64,000 bases of DNA from Episyrphus balteatus (taxonomy: Eukaryota > Arthropoda > Insecta > Diptera > Syrphidae), in NCBI RefSeq assembly GCF_945859705.1, contig NC_079134.1, forward strand, positions 164,025,718 through 164,089,717. The letters run 5' to 3'. Shown here piece after piece: positions 1 to 11,780 of this stretch. The notes under the pieces were generated by a model, which worked only from the letters and a program-made list of their open reading frames with translations, searched no databases and had not been told where the DNA came from. Position 1 is the stretch's first letter, and the number at the start of each line of letters is the position of its first letter. The translations under genes and the position numbers were made by a program.

Positions 1-2680
1 GTAACTCTCTATCTCAAAGTTGATACCCTTTAGCGATGATTTAAGAAAACGCTTACTTTGGTATGCCTTTACTCATGTTAATGTAAATAACTCCGTTAAT
101 ACTATGATAAAAACTTCATTAATGTCTTGATTTTTAGAAGCAATGCTATTCTTTGTACCTGCATTTAAAAAATATTAAAATCTTTTTTAGTTGCTCAGAT
201 ATTAATTTTTAAATGGAATTATGTTTTTCTTACCCATGATAATTTTTGACTTTGGGGCCGATTGTCTTCGATAAATGTGTTATAAACATAGTGTTTTATA
301 AATTTATTTTTATGAAAAAAACAATAATGAACAAAAAACAAGTTTGCCAGAAAACTCATAGATTTTATGATATTTAGGAAAACCAGCACCAGGTAAAATC
401 TCTAAAAAATATGTTTTTTTTGCTTTAGAGCCAATTTTTCAATCTTCTAATAAACAGTCAGTTAACTGTTCGACGAATAAAGTTATTAGGCTCATAAACA
501 ATCAGATAAAAACATTGAATTTTTTAATCACGAATAATTTATTCTACAGAATAACAAAAAAAAATTGTCAAATTCAAAAATATTTAAAATTAAACGTCAT
601 TTTTATTTATGATTGTTTTTGTTTTCTTGTGTTCCACTTTATTTTTTTCAAAATTCTTTCAAAACAGCTTTGACAACTGACACAATATTTTTGTTGAGAT
701 TATTCCTTAGAATAATTTTTATTCGTCTCTGAAAGAAGCAGATAGTTTTATTCTTAGGAATAAGCTATATCTGCCTGTTGAAAAATTGATTTTTTCGCTA
801 TCCTTAGGAATAAGTACTAACTGACTGTTTAACTGACTATTGAAAAATTGGCCCTTAGTCAAAAATTGTTACGAATAAAAAATTTATTTTTGAAGTTTAA
901 GTTTATTTCTAATTACAACATTTATTTAAAGTGTGTTCCTTGATTTTATGTGCTTAATAGAGCCCGTGTTCTGGATTTTATTGCGAATATTAATTTATTC
1001 TATCTATTGTCCCTTTTTTAACGATGGTTCATATTTAAATGTTTTGAAAAATCAAAAAAAAGTTAGCTATGTCGTTAAAAGGGAAGTATAAAAATAAAGT
1101 TTAAAAAAATGTTAGTTCATTTTCAACAAATTGATTTTTCAAAAAAAAAAAACAAAAAAATTTTGTTCTAAATTATATAATTATGGATATTTACTAAAAC
1201 GTTTCTGTACCAAAACAAAATCGTTAAAATCCGATAATTGGTTTATGAGGAAGTCAGAAAATAAAGAATTTTTATCCGGGAACCGGACCATCTACTTGAA
1301 GATAGATTTTTATTTGGTACGTCCTTTCCCGGATTTAAAGTGAAATTTTCATGTCAAACATTTCCTTTGATTTGTAGGTAGTTTTATATAGGATGGGATA
1401 TTCCATTAGACTCGCCGAGTATATCGGGGGACTAACCAGTTGAAATACAAGTCCGAAAAGATGGGATAATTTTTGTTTTTGCTGTTTATAACTAATTGAT
1501 GACCATCCACCGTTGAATTTCGTAAAATAATATAAAGTTTGTTTTTCTGAAAAACAGCTCTAACTATTTTAATTAAAAAGAAACGGCAAATATATGATCC
1601 TAATTTTTTAAATAAAATATACTGGTACATATTTTTTGAGCCGTTATTAACGGTACCTACTTGCCATAGAACCGTTTGATGATTTCTGATAAAAGACAAC
1701 AAACATTTTTGTACAGTTTAGTAACTTTTAAATTCAAATTAAGAAAAATGTAGTTTCAAAATAAAATTTAGTTTGCAAAATCAATTTGTATGAAAAATTG
1801 TAAATTTTTAAGTATGAAAAAACTATTTCCATATTTTCTTTGATGTATATCAGAAATCACCTTATTGTACCTTAATTCCAACATAATACTTTGCTTAAAA
1901 TTGTAATTAGAAATCATAGGTTTAAAAAAAAATTAAGTAATAAAAAACAACAATAATTTTGTTTGCCGACTATCAATGTCTCTAACAAAGGTTATCCTTT
2001 GACCTAAATAATTTACTTCGCAATAATCCAATAAAAACTAAAAACAATTAAAATTATTTCCAAATAAATTTGTTATCATTCCATAATTGGCAATGCGCGT
2101 TTCTTCTATTTATTTCAAAGAAATCATCACATTGATAAGAAAAGAGGGTGAATAACCTCTATCAAACATCACCTTTAAATTTGGAACACGAATTAAAAAA
2201 AAAAAAAATTAAATAAAAAACACGATTTAATAAATAAAAACAAAAAATAAAAAAAATACAAATTTTAAATAAGTGATAAGACACTAATCACTATTATATT
2301 TTTTGATTTACAGGTCACCATCACAAAGAAACCAAAAAAAAACCCGAGCAATCAAAACAAAAATAAGAAAAAAACAAATTTAATCTCATATATGAAAGTA
2401 AAATTTATAAATTATATGAAGAGTCAAGTTCAAAGACAAAAATTAAATATATTGATATCAATGTCTCATTGAAACTAATACTAACAAAAATCAAAACAAA
2501 AGCAAAAGTAAAAAAAAAGATTCTTTTTTATCGTTACGACTCTTTCAAATTCATAACAAAAAAAAAAAAAAAGCGAAAACAAAATAATAATAATCAGCAC
2601 ACTAGGTCTCATCTCATTTCATCTCCTTCTGCAAATCGAGATATTTTATTCTTTTTAATTTTTATATGTCGTCACACAAC
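1..2680. other. AT-rich upstream DNA of gene 1, with old repeat pieces
   Basis: No convincing coding sequence is seen. A pair of inverted segments lies at about 424-466 and 821-860 (GAGCCAATTTTTCAAT against ATTGAAAAATTGGCCC, next to CAGTTAACTG-type motifs), suggesting an old foldback insertion. The stretch at about 1405-1700 matches, in the opposite orientation, sequence near 45930-45990 (a shared CCGTTATTAACGGTACC-type block and the 'gagccgtt' phrases), so it is a fragment of the dispersed repeat described at 44550-46240. The rest is A/T runs with no feature I can name. Confidence 0.5.
424..860. repeat. Inverted-repeat remnant
   Basis: Two arms of about 40 bp face each other. The left contains GAGCCAATTTTTCAAT followed by AACAGTCAGTTAACTG. 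The right contains the complementary blocks TAACTGACTGTTTAACTGAC and ATTGAAAAATTGGCCC. The space between holds three near-repeats of TCCTTAGGAATAAG. No target duplication was identified, so the ends are approximate. Class unknown. Confidence 0.4.
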
Positions 2681-2686
2681 AGAACT

Positions 2687-2719
2687 TTTTTATACCGAAG
2701 CCCCTCAACTCGCTCAGTC
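2687..2719 (+). promoter_or_regulatory. Candidate core promoter of gene 1 (TATA + TCAGT initiator)
   Basis: A TTTATACC TATA-like element (TATA at 2691-2694) is followed 25 bp later by TCAGTCA with its A at 2716, which matches the arthropod initiator TCAGT at the expected spacing. This would give a 5' UTR of about 293 nt before the ATG at 3009. The local sequence is also clearly less AT-rich than its surroundings. Inference from motif and spacing only. Confidence 0.45.
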
Positions 2720-3008
2720 AGACTATTTAAATGTGACTTGCAAGAGCAATTGATTAACATTCCTGTACCAGTGGTCAAGCAGTAAGGATACCAATATTTA
2801 GCGGCTCTCACCAAAACCCCCTTTAAAGGATACAAATCATCAATTTTTAATATATAAAACCAACACATCTGACAAACAAAAAAACCAAGTGGAACACGGC
2901 ATGCAATTTGTTTAAAACCTTAACAGTGAAGTGATACGAAACATTATAACCACTCAGAAAAAAAAAATTAATTAATTAACTAAGAAAAAAAAAAAACAAA
3001 AACAAATT

Positions 3009-6000
3009 ATGAATCCAATAGTGATATTCTCAGTGTGTTTAGTGGTGAGTAGTGTGCAAAAAATGTATCTATACAAAGTAGATACTAGACTCTATGGTGT
3101 ATCTTTTCTATAAACTTTTAAATGTAATCTCGGTTGATGCGTAAACGTAACATTTGGAATTTGTCATTCGAAACAAGAAGTTATAAAGTGAGATGAGTTG
3201 TATATCTGCTCTGGATTATTACGAACTAGTTTGTTGTATCTTTAAGATACATCTTTTTAGTTTTATTCTATTTATGTTAAAACAAAAACATTTTTATTAG
3301 AAAAGACACATATTTGAATATCTATCGTGGGAGTGCAATAATTTTTTTCAATTTACTTGTGGACTATAAATACGCCTTTCAAAATACAAGTTAATAAATA
3401 ACAAATAATTGACTGTGATCTTTAACATTTTGTCTGCTGACTGTTTAGAAAAGTTGTCTAAACTAAATTAGTTAGATGTTGTGTTATTTTTGGATGCAAA
3501 TGAGTCACTTTTTGATAAAAGTTTTAATACCAAATTTGCATAAGAATGTTGCAAAGATATAGAATTTAGATCAAAATTGATATTTTTGATTTGGAATAAT
3601 TTTGTGTTATCTTTGATATTAGAAACAGTTTAAGAAAAAATTAAAATTTTGAATTTATTTTCCGCTTCAATTAAGGAATCAGGTAAAAAAATTAACAATA
3701 CAGTCAGAGAATATTGCAAAAAATCAGAGTTGATTTTTAAATTTATCAACTTCACTTATTCGTCTTTTCAAAAATACATATAATGGTACATTGAGATTAG
3801 AAATGGCGTTACCCTTATTCGAATTTTTGCTTTTTTAAACTACGAGGACAAAAAATACTTTTTTTTTCAACGTAAAAGTGTTAAAACTTACATTTCTTCT
3901 TGAATCAATATATATATTTAATGCAAGTTTTATCAACAATATGTACAAAAATGTTAGTATTTTTTGTCGTAACAGGATGATAGACCTATAATTTACACTC
4001 TTGCTTTTAATGACTCATGCACCAAATGCAAATATCGGCCGAAAAGTAAACAATTTCAAGATTAAAAGTTTAACTTAGCTTCTGTAACGTTTTTATCTTA
4101 ACAAAATCTACAAAGAGAAAAAAATTACGCAGGAAAACTTTTAATTCTGGTATATTTAACCTTATTTCTAGTAACTTTAACTAATTTATGGTATATTGAA
4201 CAATATACTGATTAAATATACCAGAAGAAAAGTTATTCCTGGCGTTATTTTTATCCTCTGTGTATTAGTGTTAATTAGTGACATGTACGAGCTGGCCATT
4301 TGCTTTAAGAGAATATTCTTTTCCTTCAATAGGATTGTTGTTTGTTTGACTGTGCGGTATGTTAATACCAGCATTTAACTGGAATCGGAACTAATTTCAA
4401 ATTTGGCAATTTGTTGGTTAAAAACGTTTTACCAAGAGCGAACTCCACTGAAATTAACAAATCATGGCCGAATATGTACACGCAACACGTGTATGTGTAT
4501 GCTATCGGGAGCCTTTTGAAGCTAAAAATATATTCTTCTAACGATAAAAGGAATCGAACGATCGATGTTCCTCCAAATCAATATGGAAACATAAAGAAAA
4601 CTTTTATCGATTGTTTGATCGATGGTTTTAATTTAGGTTCTCTTAAGTTTTCTTAAATCGGAGACTATTTGGCATGCCAAATGATCAATAGTCTTCAGTT
4701 TTTCGACAAATTTCTTAACGAAAAAATAACATCGTTTTGGGTTTTTTTTTGACATTTCTAATTCTTATGAATGTTGGAGTAAAATCGACTTTTCAAAATA
4801 AAATAAAATCAATTTTTCACTTTATTTAAAATACCTAAGTATGCAGTTCTCAACATTCCAATGCACAATTTAACCAGTCTAGTTAAGTCAAAACATTAAA
4901 TTAATTATGGTGTCACAATTCTAATCGAAAAAAAAATATTTAACAAACTAAATTTAGCTTTATGGAAAAAAATTACCTAAAAAACACATGATGGTTAATA
5001 CCAACCATTGTAGTAATTGCTCAAATAGGTTTGAATGGCTTGAAAAATGAAATATTTTGCTACATAAAAAGTTTCGAGGTACCTACACACATAAATAAAT
5101 TCAGATACAAATATTTGTCTAAAAATGGCCTGGAAAAAAGTCCCCAATGCCAAAATATTTCTATTAAATCTAAGAGCTCAAATAAACAGAACTTTCTGTT
5201 AAAAAACTTGGAGCATTTACAGGTCAATTAAATACAACTTAAAAGCAAATATTTTAATACCAAGAATTCTATCTAATGTTATTCATCAATCAAAAGTTCT
5301 TCCCAAAACTCTAAGTTGAACAAAGTTGATACGTAATTTTAATTAATTAACTTTACTGCCGGAACTTATTTGGAAAATTAGGAAGTGTCAGTTATAAGTT
5401 TAATTGGTCATTTAACCAATTTGTAGTTGAATCTTATTTCGATGAACTAAGAATGTTTTCATTGAATCCTTTGTGCTTTTGATTTCTTCGCTTCCTCATT
5501 TCAAGCTCAATAAATTTTACTTTATATTTTTAATATCATTTATAGTTGGTCTTTTCATTGTCACCTAATTTTAAAGGCTTTATTATTGCATCGAGTTAAA
5601 ATTAAAAGGACCATACCTGGAATTTTAACATTTTTAATTAGGTTCCATTTATGGCATCACACCAAAAACAATATATCCCAGATCTTTTTTCCAGAATTTG
5701 ATAAGTTAAAAGACTTTATCTGATATAACCTTCAACACGTTCCACGAATTTCATTTTATTGCATACATCGAGCGGAAGTAGATGCCCTAAACTGATAACT
5801 TCAGTTTCGGGAACAGAAAAAAAAGTCATACAGGTTCAGAGCAAGCTGCAATGAATTTTAGTGTTTGTGGTCTTTAAGAGTTTAATTCAATGATAACTAT
5901 CTGCTTTTTCCATGAAACATTATCGTAGAATTTACAAATTATAAGTTTGATTCATGAAGAAATGAATTTGGTCAGGTTTTTATTTTTTTGTTTTGAAAAA

Positions 6001-9000
6001 TTTGTTTAAAGTTTTGCAATTATTTTTTAATAATAATATGCCAAAAAGTTTTAATTCCTTGCCATAAACCATGAAAATGGATTTAAAATGCAGTTCTTCT
6101 TAATTAAGGACTTTGAATGTATGTATTTCTCTAAATAGTATTTTAAATCAGTAAAAGAAGTACCGACATCAGTTTTTGAGTTTAATGTAGGTATCAACAA
6201 TTTCAAATCGAATGATTTCTTCTAAGAAAAAAAAAACTAAAAAAAAAAACTAAAAAAAAGTTACGTTAACGCCCGAGTGTCCCATGAAAATCCATTTCGT
6301 CTTTTTTGTATTAACATTTTATTTTTATAATTTTTTTTCCAGCTGACAACATTCTCAGCATGCAGTGGAAGACCAGCAGAATCAGAACAAACCGTTGGCA
6401 AGTATATAGTTTCAAAATCAAACAACGACGATGGCAAATATAGACCAGTACAGCGAAATGAAGGTATTTTATTCTAGTTAAATGAATAAAAAAAGCGCAA
6501 AAAACATTATTATCTTCCAAGATGTTTTTGCATCTGTAAATTAAAATACTGTAGAAGCGCTAACACTTTAACATAAATTGTACCTATCTAGAATTTTGCT
6601 GCTGGGAAAGTCACTACATATTATTTGCACATATAAAAACAAAACAAAACAAAACTATGTACAAAATATGTGTATATAATGTAAACAGATATGTATATTA
6701 GGGTGGGTCAGAAAAATCGAAATTCTTTTTTTTGAATTGGTACTCCGAAAAATCGATTGCTAGACCCCTCTAGAATATACACACCAAATATGAGCTCTTT
6801 ATATTAATGGGAAGGTCCTCCGCTTTGCAATTTTCCATTTTTACATCAAGCTTCTACTAAACAAAAAATAATTTTTTTATTAATTGACTTTTTAGCAAAT
6901 TTCTTTTCATATTCTTGTAGGAAATTGAACGCTCTACAAAAAAGGCCTTGTACACTTTTTTCGTTTATCTAACCGTTGAATAGATATTTGAGGTCCAAAA
7001 ATCGAGAAAATCTTTAAAAATTCGTTTTTTGTTCTTAATTTTGTAACAAATTGAAAAATTATAATGATCAAACACGCAAGACATATTCTTGTTGGAAATT
7101 GATTGCTCCACAAAAAAGGTCTTAATAACTTTTTTCATTAATCTAACCATTCTAAAGATATTCGAGGTCAAAGTTAAAAAAAAATATAAAAACATTTTAT
7201 ATTTTTAAAAAATTTCTAATTCACTGAAACTTCATTATTTTCAAATTAGCAAGATATATTCTTGTAGGGGCTTAAACGTTCTACAAAAAATTACTTGGAA
7301 TCAAATTGATTGCTTTAACCGTTTAAAAGATATTCGTATCCAAACCAATGCTCGCTGATTTCAATAGTTTTACTTATGACCCGTATGCATTGCGAATTGG
7401 ATACGAATATCTTCTAAACGGTTAAAGAAATCAATTTGATTCCAAAGAATTTTTTGTAGAACGTTTAAGCCCCTACAAGAATATATCTTGCTAATTTGAA
7501 AATAATGAAGTTTCAGTGAATTAGAAATTTTTTAAAAATATAAAATGTTTTTATATTTTTTTTAACTTTGACCTCGAATATCTTTAGAATGGTTAGATTA
7601 ATGAAAAAAGTTATTAAGACCTTTTTTGTGGAGCAATCAATTTCCAACAAGAATATGTCTTGCGCCTGTGATCATTATAATTTTTCAATTTGTTACAAAA
7701 TTAAGAACAAAAAACGAATTTTAAAAGATTTTCTCGATTTTTGAACCTCAAATATCTATTCAACGGTTAGATAAACGAAAAAAGTGTGCAAGGCCTTTTT
7801 TGTAGAGCGTTCAATTTCCTACAAGAATATGAAAAGAAATTTGCTAAAAAGTCAATTAATAAAAACATAATTTTTTTTTAGTAGAAGCTTGATGTAAAAA
7901 TGGAAAATTGAAAAGCGGAGAACCTTCCCATTAAGATAAAGAGCTCATATTTGGTGTGTATATTCTAGAGGGGTCTAGCAATCGATTTTTCGGAGTACCA
8001 AATCAAAAAAAAAATTTCGATTTTTTTGACCCACCCTAATGTATATTAATCATAAGAAAAAAATTGTATCTTTTACACATTGTAAACCATGGATACTCAT
8101 AAATTCGATTAAATTACACAAAAAAGCTGTATATTTAAAGACATGAAAATCAAAAAGATATCTGTTTACGTAAATGTATCTTTAGATTTGAGTAAAAAAA
8201 ACACCCTTTTTTAAAGTAGATAAATAATAATGATAGTAGAAAAATATTAACAATTTGAATAAAAGTATCTAAAAACTAATTTAAAACTAGTAGATACTTT
8301 GTAGTAAAATTTTTGCATGTTCTTGATTTAATCCTTAACACTTTTTCTTTCATTTTTTATAGTCTAGTGGTACGTTTACGTCAACAAAGAAGCTTTGTTT
8401 TAGTTTAACTATCTTCTTTTCTATGTTTTTCTATATATTTCTATGTTTTTCTATGTTATTCTATGTTTTTCTTAAAATCTATCTTTCCATCATAGTTTGT
8501 TTACTAACTCTGCTTAACTTTAAACTTTTATTAATTTGTCCTCTCTTTTTTTTTTCCTTTAGGTCGCTATATACACATGGTTCAGCCGTATGTTCATGTT
8601 CATGATAATCGTGAACTTGGCCAATATGTGCACATACCAAATCCTTATGATGGGGGCTATGGTCCATATTCTGGTCTAAATAATCCCTATCGACATGATG
8701 AAAGTGGAAACTACGAGTAAGTTCAATACACAAAAATTATACAAAAATCTAAATACTAATAGATTTTTTTTTCTTTCTTTTCAAAAACAAAAAAATTATT
8801 AGCAAGTACACAGTAAGTAATGCTGATTTTGAAATACCTGCCATTCGTCTAGAATACGGTTTCCCTGATCATGATCCTGAGGGTTTAAATAAAAGGATGG
8901 CCTGTGTGTTGAGTGGTCCTTCTTCTCATAATAAAATTTCTACTGAAAAACCTATCATCAAAGTTTTTGAAAAATTAACTGAAAAACCAATTATTGTTTC

Positions 9001-9205
9001 TGAAAAACCAATCATAGTTTCTGAAAAACCATCATCAATTACAGTCTCTGAAAAACCAATTAATGATGTTGAAAAACCACCCGTCGTACTCGATGTTTCT
9101 AACAAATCGGTAAAAGATATTGAAAAACCGGTAAATGATGAGATTAAAAATCCAATCTTTAAAGATGACATTGAAAATGAGACTGAAAAAAATATTGAAA
9201 TTTAA
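3009..9205 (+). CDS. Alternative short form of gene 1 (readthrough terminal exon, no chitin-binding domain)
   Basis: The 10-nt microexon at 8803 is the start of an open frame that continues through its own donor (GTAAGT at 8813) to TAA at 9203-9205. Joined to exons 3009-3044, 6343-6463 and 8563-8716, it gives 237 residues in frame. The unique 130-odd C-terminal residues contain a run of EKP repeats (SEKPIIV, VEKPPVV, IEKPVND) and are strongly charged. An AATAAA signal at 9475-9480 lies 270 nt past the stop, as expected for an exon ended by intronic polyadenylation. A 400-nt open frame in DNA this AT-rich, precisely in phase, argues for coding. The product would be secreted and keep the N-terminal GRY/GGY part but lack the RR domain. 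Not proven without transcript data. Confidence 0.5.
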
Positions 9206-11025
9206 AAATTTTGTACAAAAAAAAAAAACTAAATAGTATTCTCCATAAAATCGACGAAAATTTTTTTGTACACAACGACCCTCGAAACAACGACCCCATA
9301 AAATGATATATATATGAACAAAACTCTCACACACACCAACTTAATAATTGCGATCGATTAAATAATAATTCCTTATAAAAATAACATTAAAAAATATATA
9401 TAAAATTGTATCTATATAAATTCATCAAAAAAAGCTTAAAAAAAAAAGAATGAAACCATTTTCATTTTGTATAAAATAAAACCACTCGATATAAAAATGC
9501 ATGCACATTTATCCATTTGTATCTATATGTACACATCAAAAAAACACCAGCATGGCATCCACAGTAAAAATTAAAAAAAAAGTATCTTTGTATATTTAAT
9601 TCATAAAAGCACAGAAATATCTATAAGTTTGTATAAAAAAAAAACGCTACTCTCCACATGTATCCAAAATTGTGAGATCAGAGGCACACAAAATGTTTCT
9701 TATTTCCAAAATTTCCTTATACGCAGACCACAACAACGACTACGAGAAAGCCAACGACAACTACAACGACTACCGTTAAGCCACGTCTATTCAATTACTA
9801 CGAAGAAGGAGGCTGGAAAATCCTTCGTCAGGAGGAAGAAAAGGAAAAGCATAAATATGATTTCTTGTAAGAATTTCTATCTTCTTTAAAAAGATTTTTA
9901 ATAACACTTTTTTATAGGTACCACACTGAAAACGGTATTTATGGTGAAGAAAAGGCAAAATTACATCCTGGTGCTGGAACACATGCAACTGGCTACTATG
10001 AATACACCGGTGACGATGGTGAGCTGTATCGTGTAAACTACAGTAGTGACCACAATGGATTCAAGGCCGAAGGAGATCACATCCCAACACCACCACCAGT
10101 TCCAGATGCAATCAAGCGAGCTCTTGAATATGTTGCAAAGAAGAAGGAAACTCATGGAGCTCATCAATCTGGCCGATACGAACATAAAGCCGATCCAATC
10201 AGGCTACAAAATATGCCAACCATTGATCGTCCATTGAACCAACAGCAACAGCAACCTAGATCACTCCCACCTCTGCCAACTTTGGCACCACAACAACCAA
10301 GATCACTCCCACCATTACCAACTTTAGCACCACTTTCAGCCCAGCCAAGATTCATTCAATATTCTGGTAGCAATCAGTATAATGCCCTGCCAACTATTGC
10401 CCCACAAAATGCTCCACAAAGGGCTTATCAACTACCAAGCTTAAACTCGCAAAGGCCTGCTGATCAACTTATTCAGCAAACTCAACTTGCTTCACAATCT
10501 CAACCTGATCAATTGCCTCAAGTTCAAGTTCTTTTGCCACAGGTTCAAGATCAAAAACCAGTGATAGTTGAACAAGTTGAAGTTGCAAGGCCGGTTCAAG
10601 TGGTTGACCAACCTGCTCAACAAGTTGAATTGTCATCTGCACCAGTTCAATTGCCACAGCAAGAAGTTCAACAAGCACCATTAGCTCGCGTCGAAGAAGA
10701 ACAGCCTCAATCTGATCAACCTCAAGAAGATCAACCTCAACCCCAGTTAGATCAACCTCAAGCCGATCAACCACAACAAAGTGAGCCAGAACAACAGCCC
10801 AGAGAGGAAATTCCAATTAAAGAAGAGCAGCCAGCTGATGAGCTATTACAAACTCAACAATCAAAAGAATCAGCTGTTATTGTCAAACCTGACAAAATCG
10901 ATTCAACATCAACAATAAAAGAGGTATCTCCTGAATCTTCCGATCAAGATAACACATTTCAACCACCTTATCAAGTTCCAGAAAAATTAACAGACGAAAC
11001 GGATTTTGAACTAACAATGGCTTAG
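3009..11025 (+). CDS. Secreted RR-1 cuticle protein with Thr-rich linker and Pro/Gln-rich tail (long form, 6 exons)
   Basis: Exons 3009-3044, 6343-6463, 8563-8716, 8803-8812 (a 10-nt microexon), 9727-9866 and 9918-11025. All have GT/AG borders and join in frame to 522 codons plus TAG. The signal peptide (residues 1 to about 20, hydrophobic IVIFSVCLVLTTFSA) is split by a phase-0 intron of 3.3 kb. Next come DGKYRP- and GRYIH-type repeats, a GGYGPYSG segment and a Thr run (residues 108-123, TTTTTTRKPTTTTTTT). The RR-1 chitin-binding domain (about 135-215) contains GWKILRQ, YDFLYHTENG, TGYYEYTGDDG, YRVNY, NGFKAEGDHIP. The last 270 residues are rich in Pro and Gln with DQPQ repeats. Family knowledge: such proteins are secreted by epidermis and bind chitin fibres in the procuticle. 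The tail is much longer than in ordinary RR-1 proteins and might cross-link or hydrate the matrix (inference). It resembles Drosophila Cpr49Ac in style, but I cannot confirm orthology. Confidence 0.9.
3045..6342 (+). other. Intron 1 of gene 1 (3.3 kb)
   Basis: Begins GTGAGT and ends in a polypyrimidine tract and CAG. It carries one short palindromic element (4145-4226). An open frame at 4411-4656 has no recognisable domain, and I regard it as chance or a relic. Long first introns in cuticle genes often hold enhancers, but no specific binding site is claimed here. Confidence 0.7.
4136..4236. mobile_element. Short palindromic MITE, copy 1
   Basis: Perfect 15-bp inverted ends TTCTGGTATATTTAA (4145-4159) and TTAAATATACCAGAA (4212-4226), extended on both sides by AACTTTT/AAAAGTT with small mismatches. 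A related element with the same TTCTGGTATA end sequence lies at 14825-14911. Under 110 bp, no coding capacity, target duplication not clear. Confidence 0.5.
6691..8048. mobile_element. 1.34-kb foldback element (MULE-like) inside intron 2 of gene 1
   Basis: The element (about 6701-8038) consists of two inverted arms of about 640 bp around a short loop near 7345-7390. The arms differ at only a few positions, so insertion is recent. The ends read GGGTGGGTC and GACCCACCC. The flanks repeat ATGTATATTA exactly (6691-6700 and 8039-8048), a 9- or 10-bp target duplication depending on where the end is set. Long inverted repeats with 9-10 bp duplications suit Mutator-like elements; the class is an inference. 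There is no transposase frame; open frames on its arms mirror each other and are not genes. Transcribed with gene 1, it would fold into a very long RNA hairpin. Confidence 0.85.
8405..8475 (+). repeat. Degenerate tandem repeat (TTCTATGTTTT units)
   Basis: About six units of roughly 10-11 bp based on TTCTATGTTTT follow one another about 90-160 bp before the acceptor of exon 3 of gene 1. A low-complexity pyrimidine-rich array within intron 2. No function is implied. Confidence 0.6.
9475..9480 (+). promoter_or_regulatory. Poly(A) signal for the short form of gene 1
   Basis: AATAAA within intron 4, 270 nt after the stop of the readthrough exon. It would end the short transcript before exon 5. 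Other AT-rich sequence surrounds it, so chance occurrence is possible. Confidence 0.35.
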
Positions 11026-11780
11026 AGAAGGAGGTTCAAACAAATTTGTGCTCGCCGATGCTGCCCGCAGAGAGACAGACAGCAAACCTATTTTTATATA
11101 TATATTTTTTTTTTTGTTACAGAGATAAAGATCTAGATCATGTATGTCATCATTTTTAATTTTTTTTTTCCCTGAGGAAACCCAAACTTCTGAATTCTTC
11201 CAAACGCCAACCCATGACAGAATATAGACGATTTAGCACTTTAAGAGACATATAAATGAAGAATTCTAACTCTCTCAAATCATTCTACAAAAAAAATATT
11301 TTTAACTCATTTTCGTGTATCACTCTCATTTTTAATTTTTAGTTGTATAGAATTTTTATTTTTTTTTTATTATTTTGTAAATCGTCGGTGAAACCAGAAA
11401 AGTGTGTAACTCCAAATTTTCTGAAAATTAGATTTGAATGCAATCTGTTAGCCAAACCTGATATCTACCGTTCCTCAAACTGGAAATCCCCTTAAAGTCA
11501 ATAGTTTTTATTTTATTAGCAAATTAGAAAATGGAAACTCATACAAATGCCTTAAAAACGATGGGGTTTTTTTGCTCTCCTATTAAATTTGCTAAAATGG
11601 AGTTACACACTTTTCTGGTTTCACCGACGAAATGTGTTATTATTTTATTATTTATAAACAAAAAAACAAAGAAATTACGAAGTAAAAAAAAAAAAAACAT
11701 CCTATTTTATTTTTAAAAAGTGAATTTTTTATTAAGGAATTGTAGTTACAAGAAAATAAAATTATATGAAAAATTGAATT
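11026..11780 (+). other. Probable 3' UTR of gene 1
   Basis: No AATAAA is seen in the first 700 nt after the TAG at 11023-11025. The first clear one is at 11755-11760, giving a predicted 3' UTR of about 750 nt. The small open frame at 11531-11716 within it has no coding features. Confidence 0.45.

Noticed and set aside
4411..4656. 81-codon open frame in intron 1 of gene 1
   Set aside because: No domain, no signal peptide, no splice signals tying it to a gene; chance or relic.
6965..7195. 76-codon frame MFLYFFLTL..
   Set aside because: Lies on the foldback arm and is mirrored in the other arm and at 38283; a repeat translation.
8479..8733. His-rich open frame on the minus strand
   Set aside because: Antisense shadow of exon 3 of gene 1 (HVHDNRELGQYVHIP).
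10469..10816. 115-codon minus-strand frame
   Set aside because: Shadow of the repetitive Pro/Gln-rich tail of gene 1.
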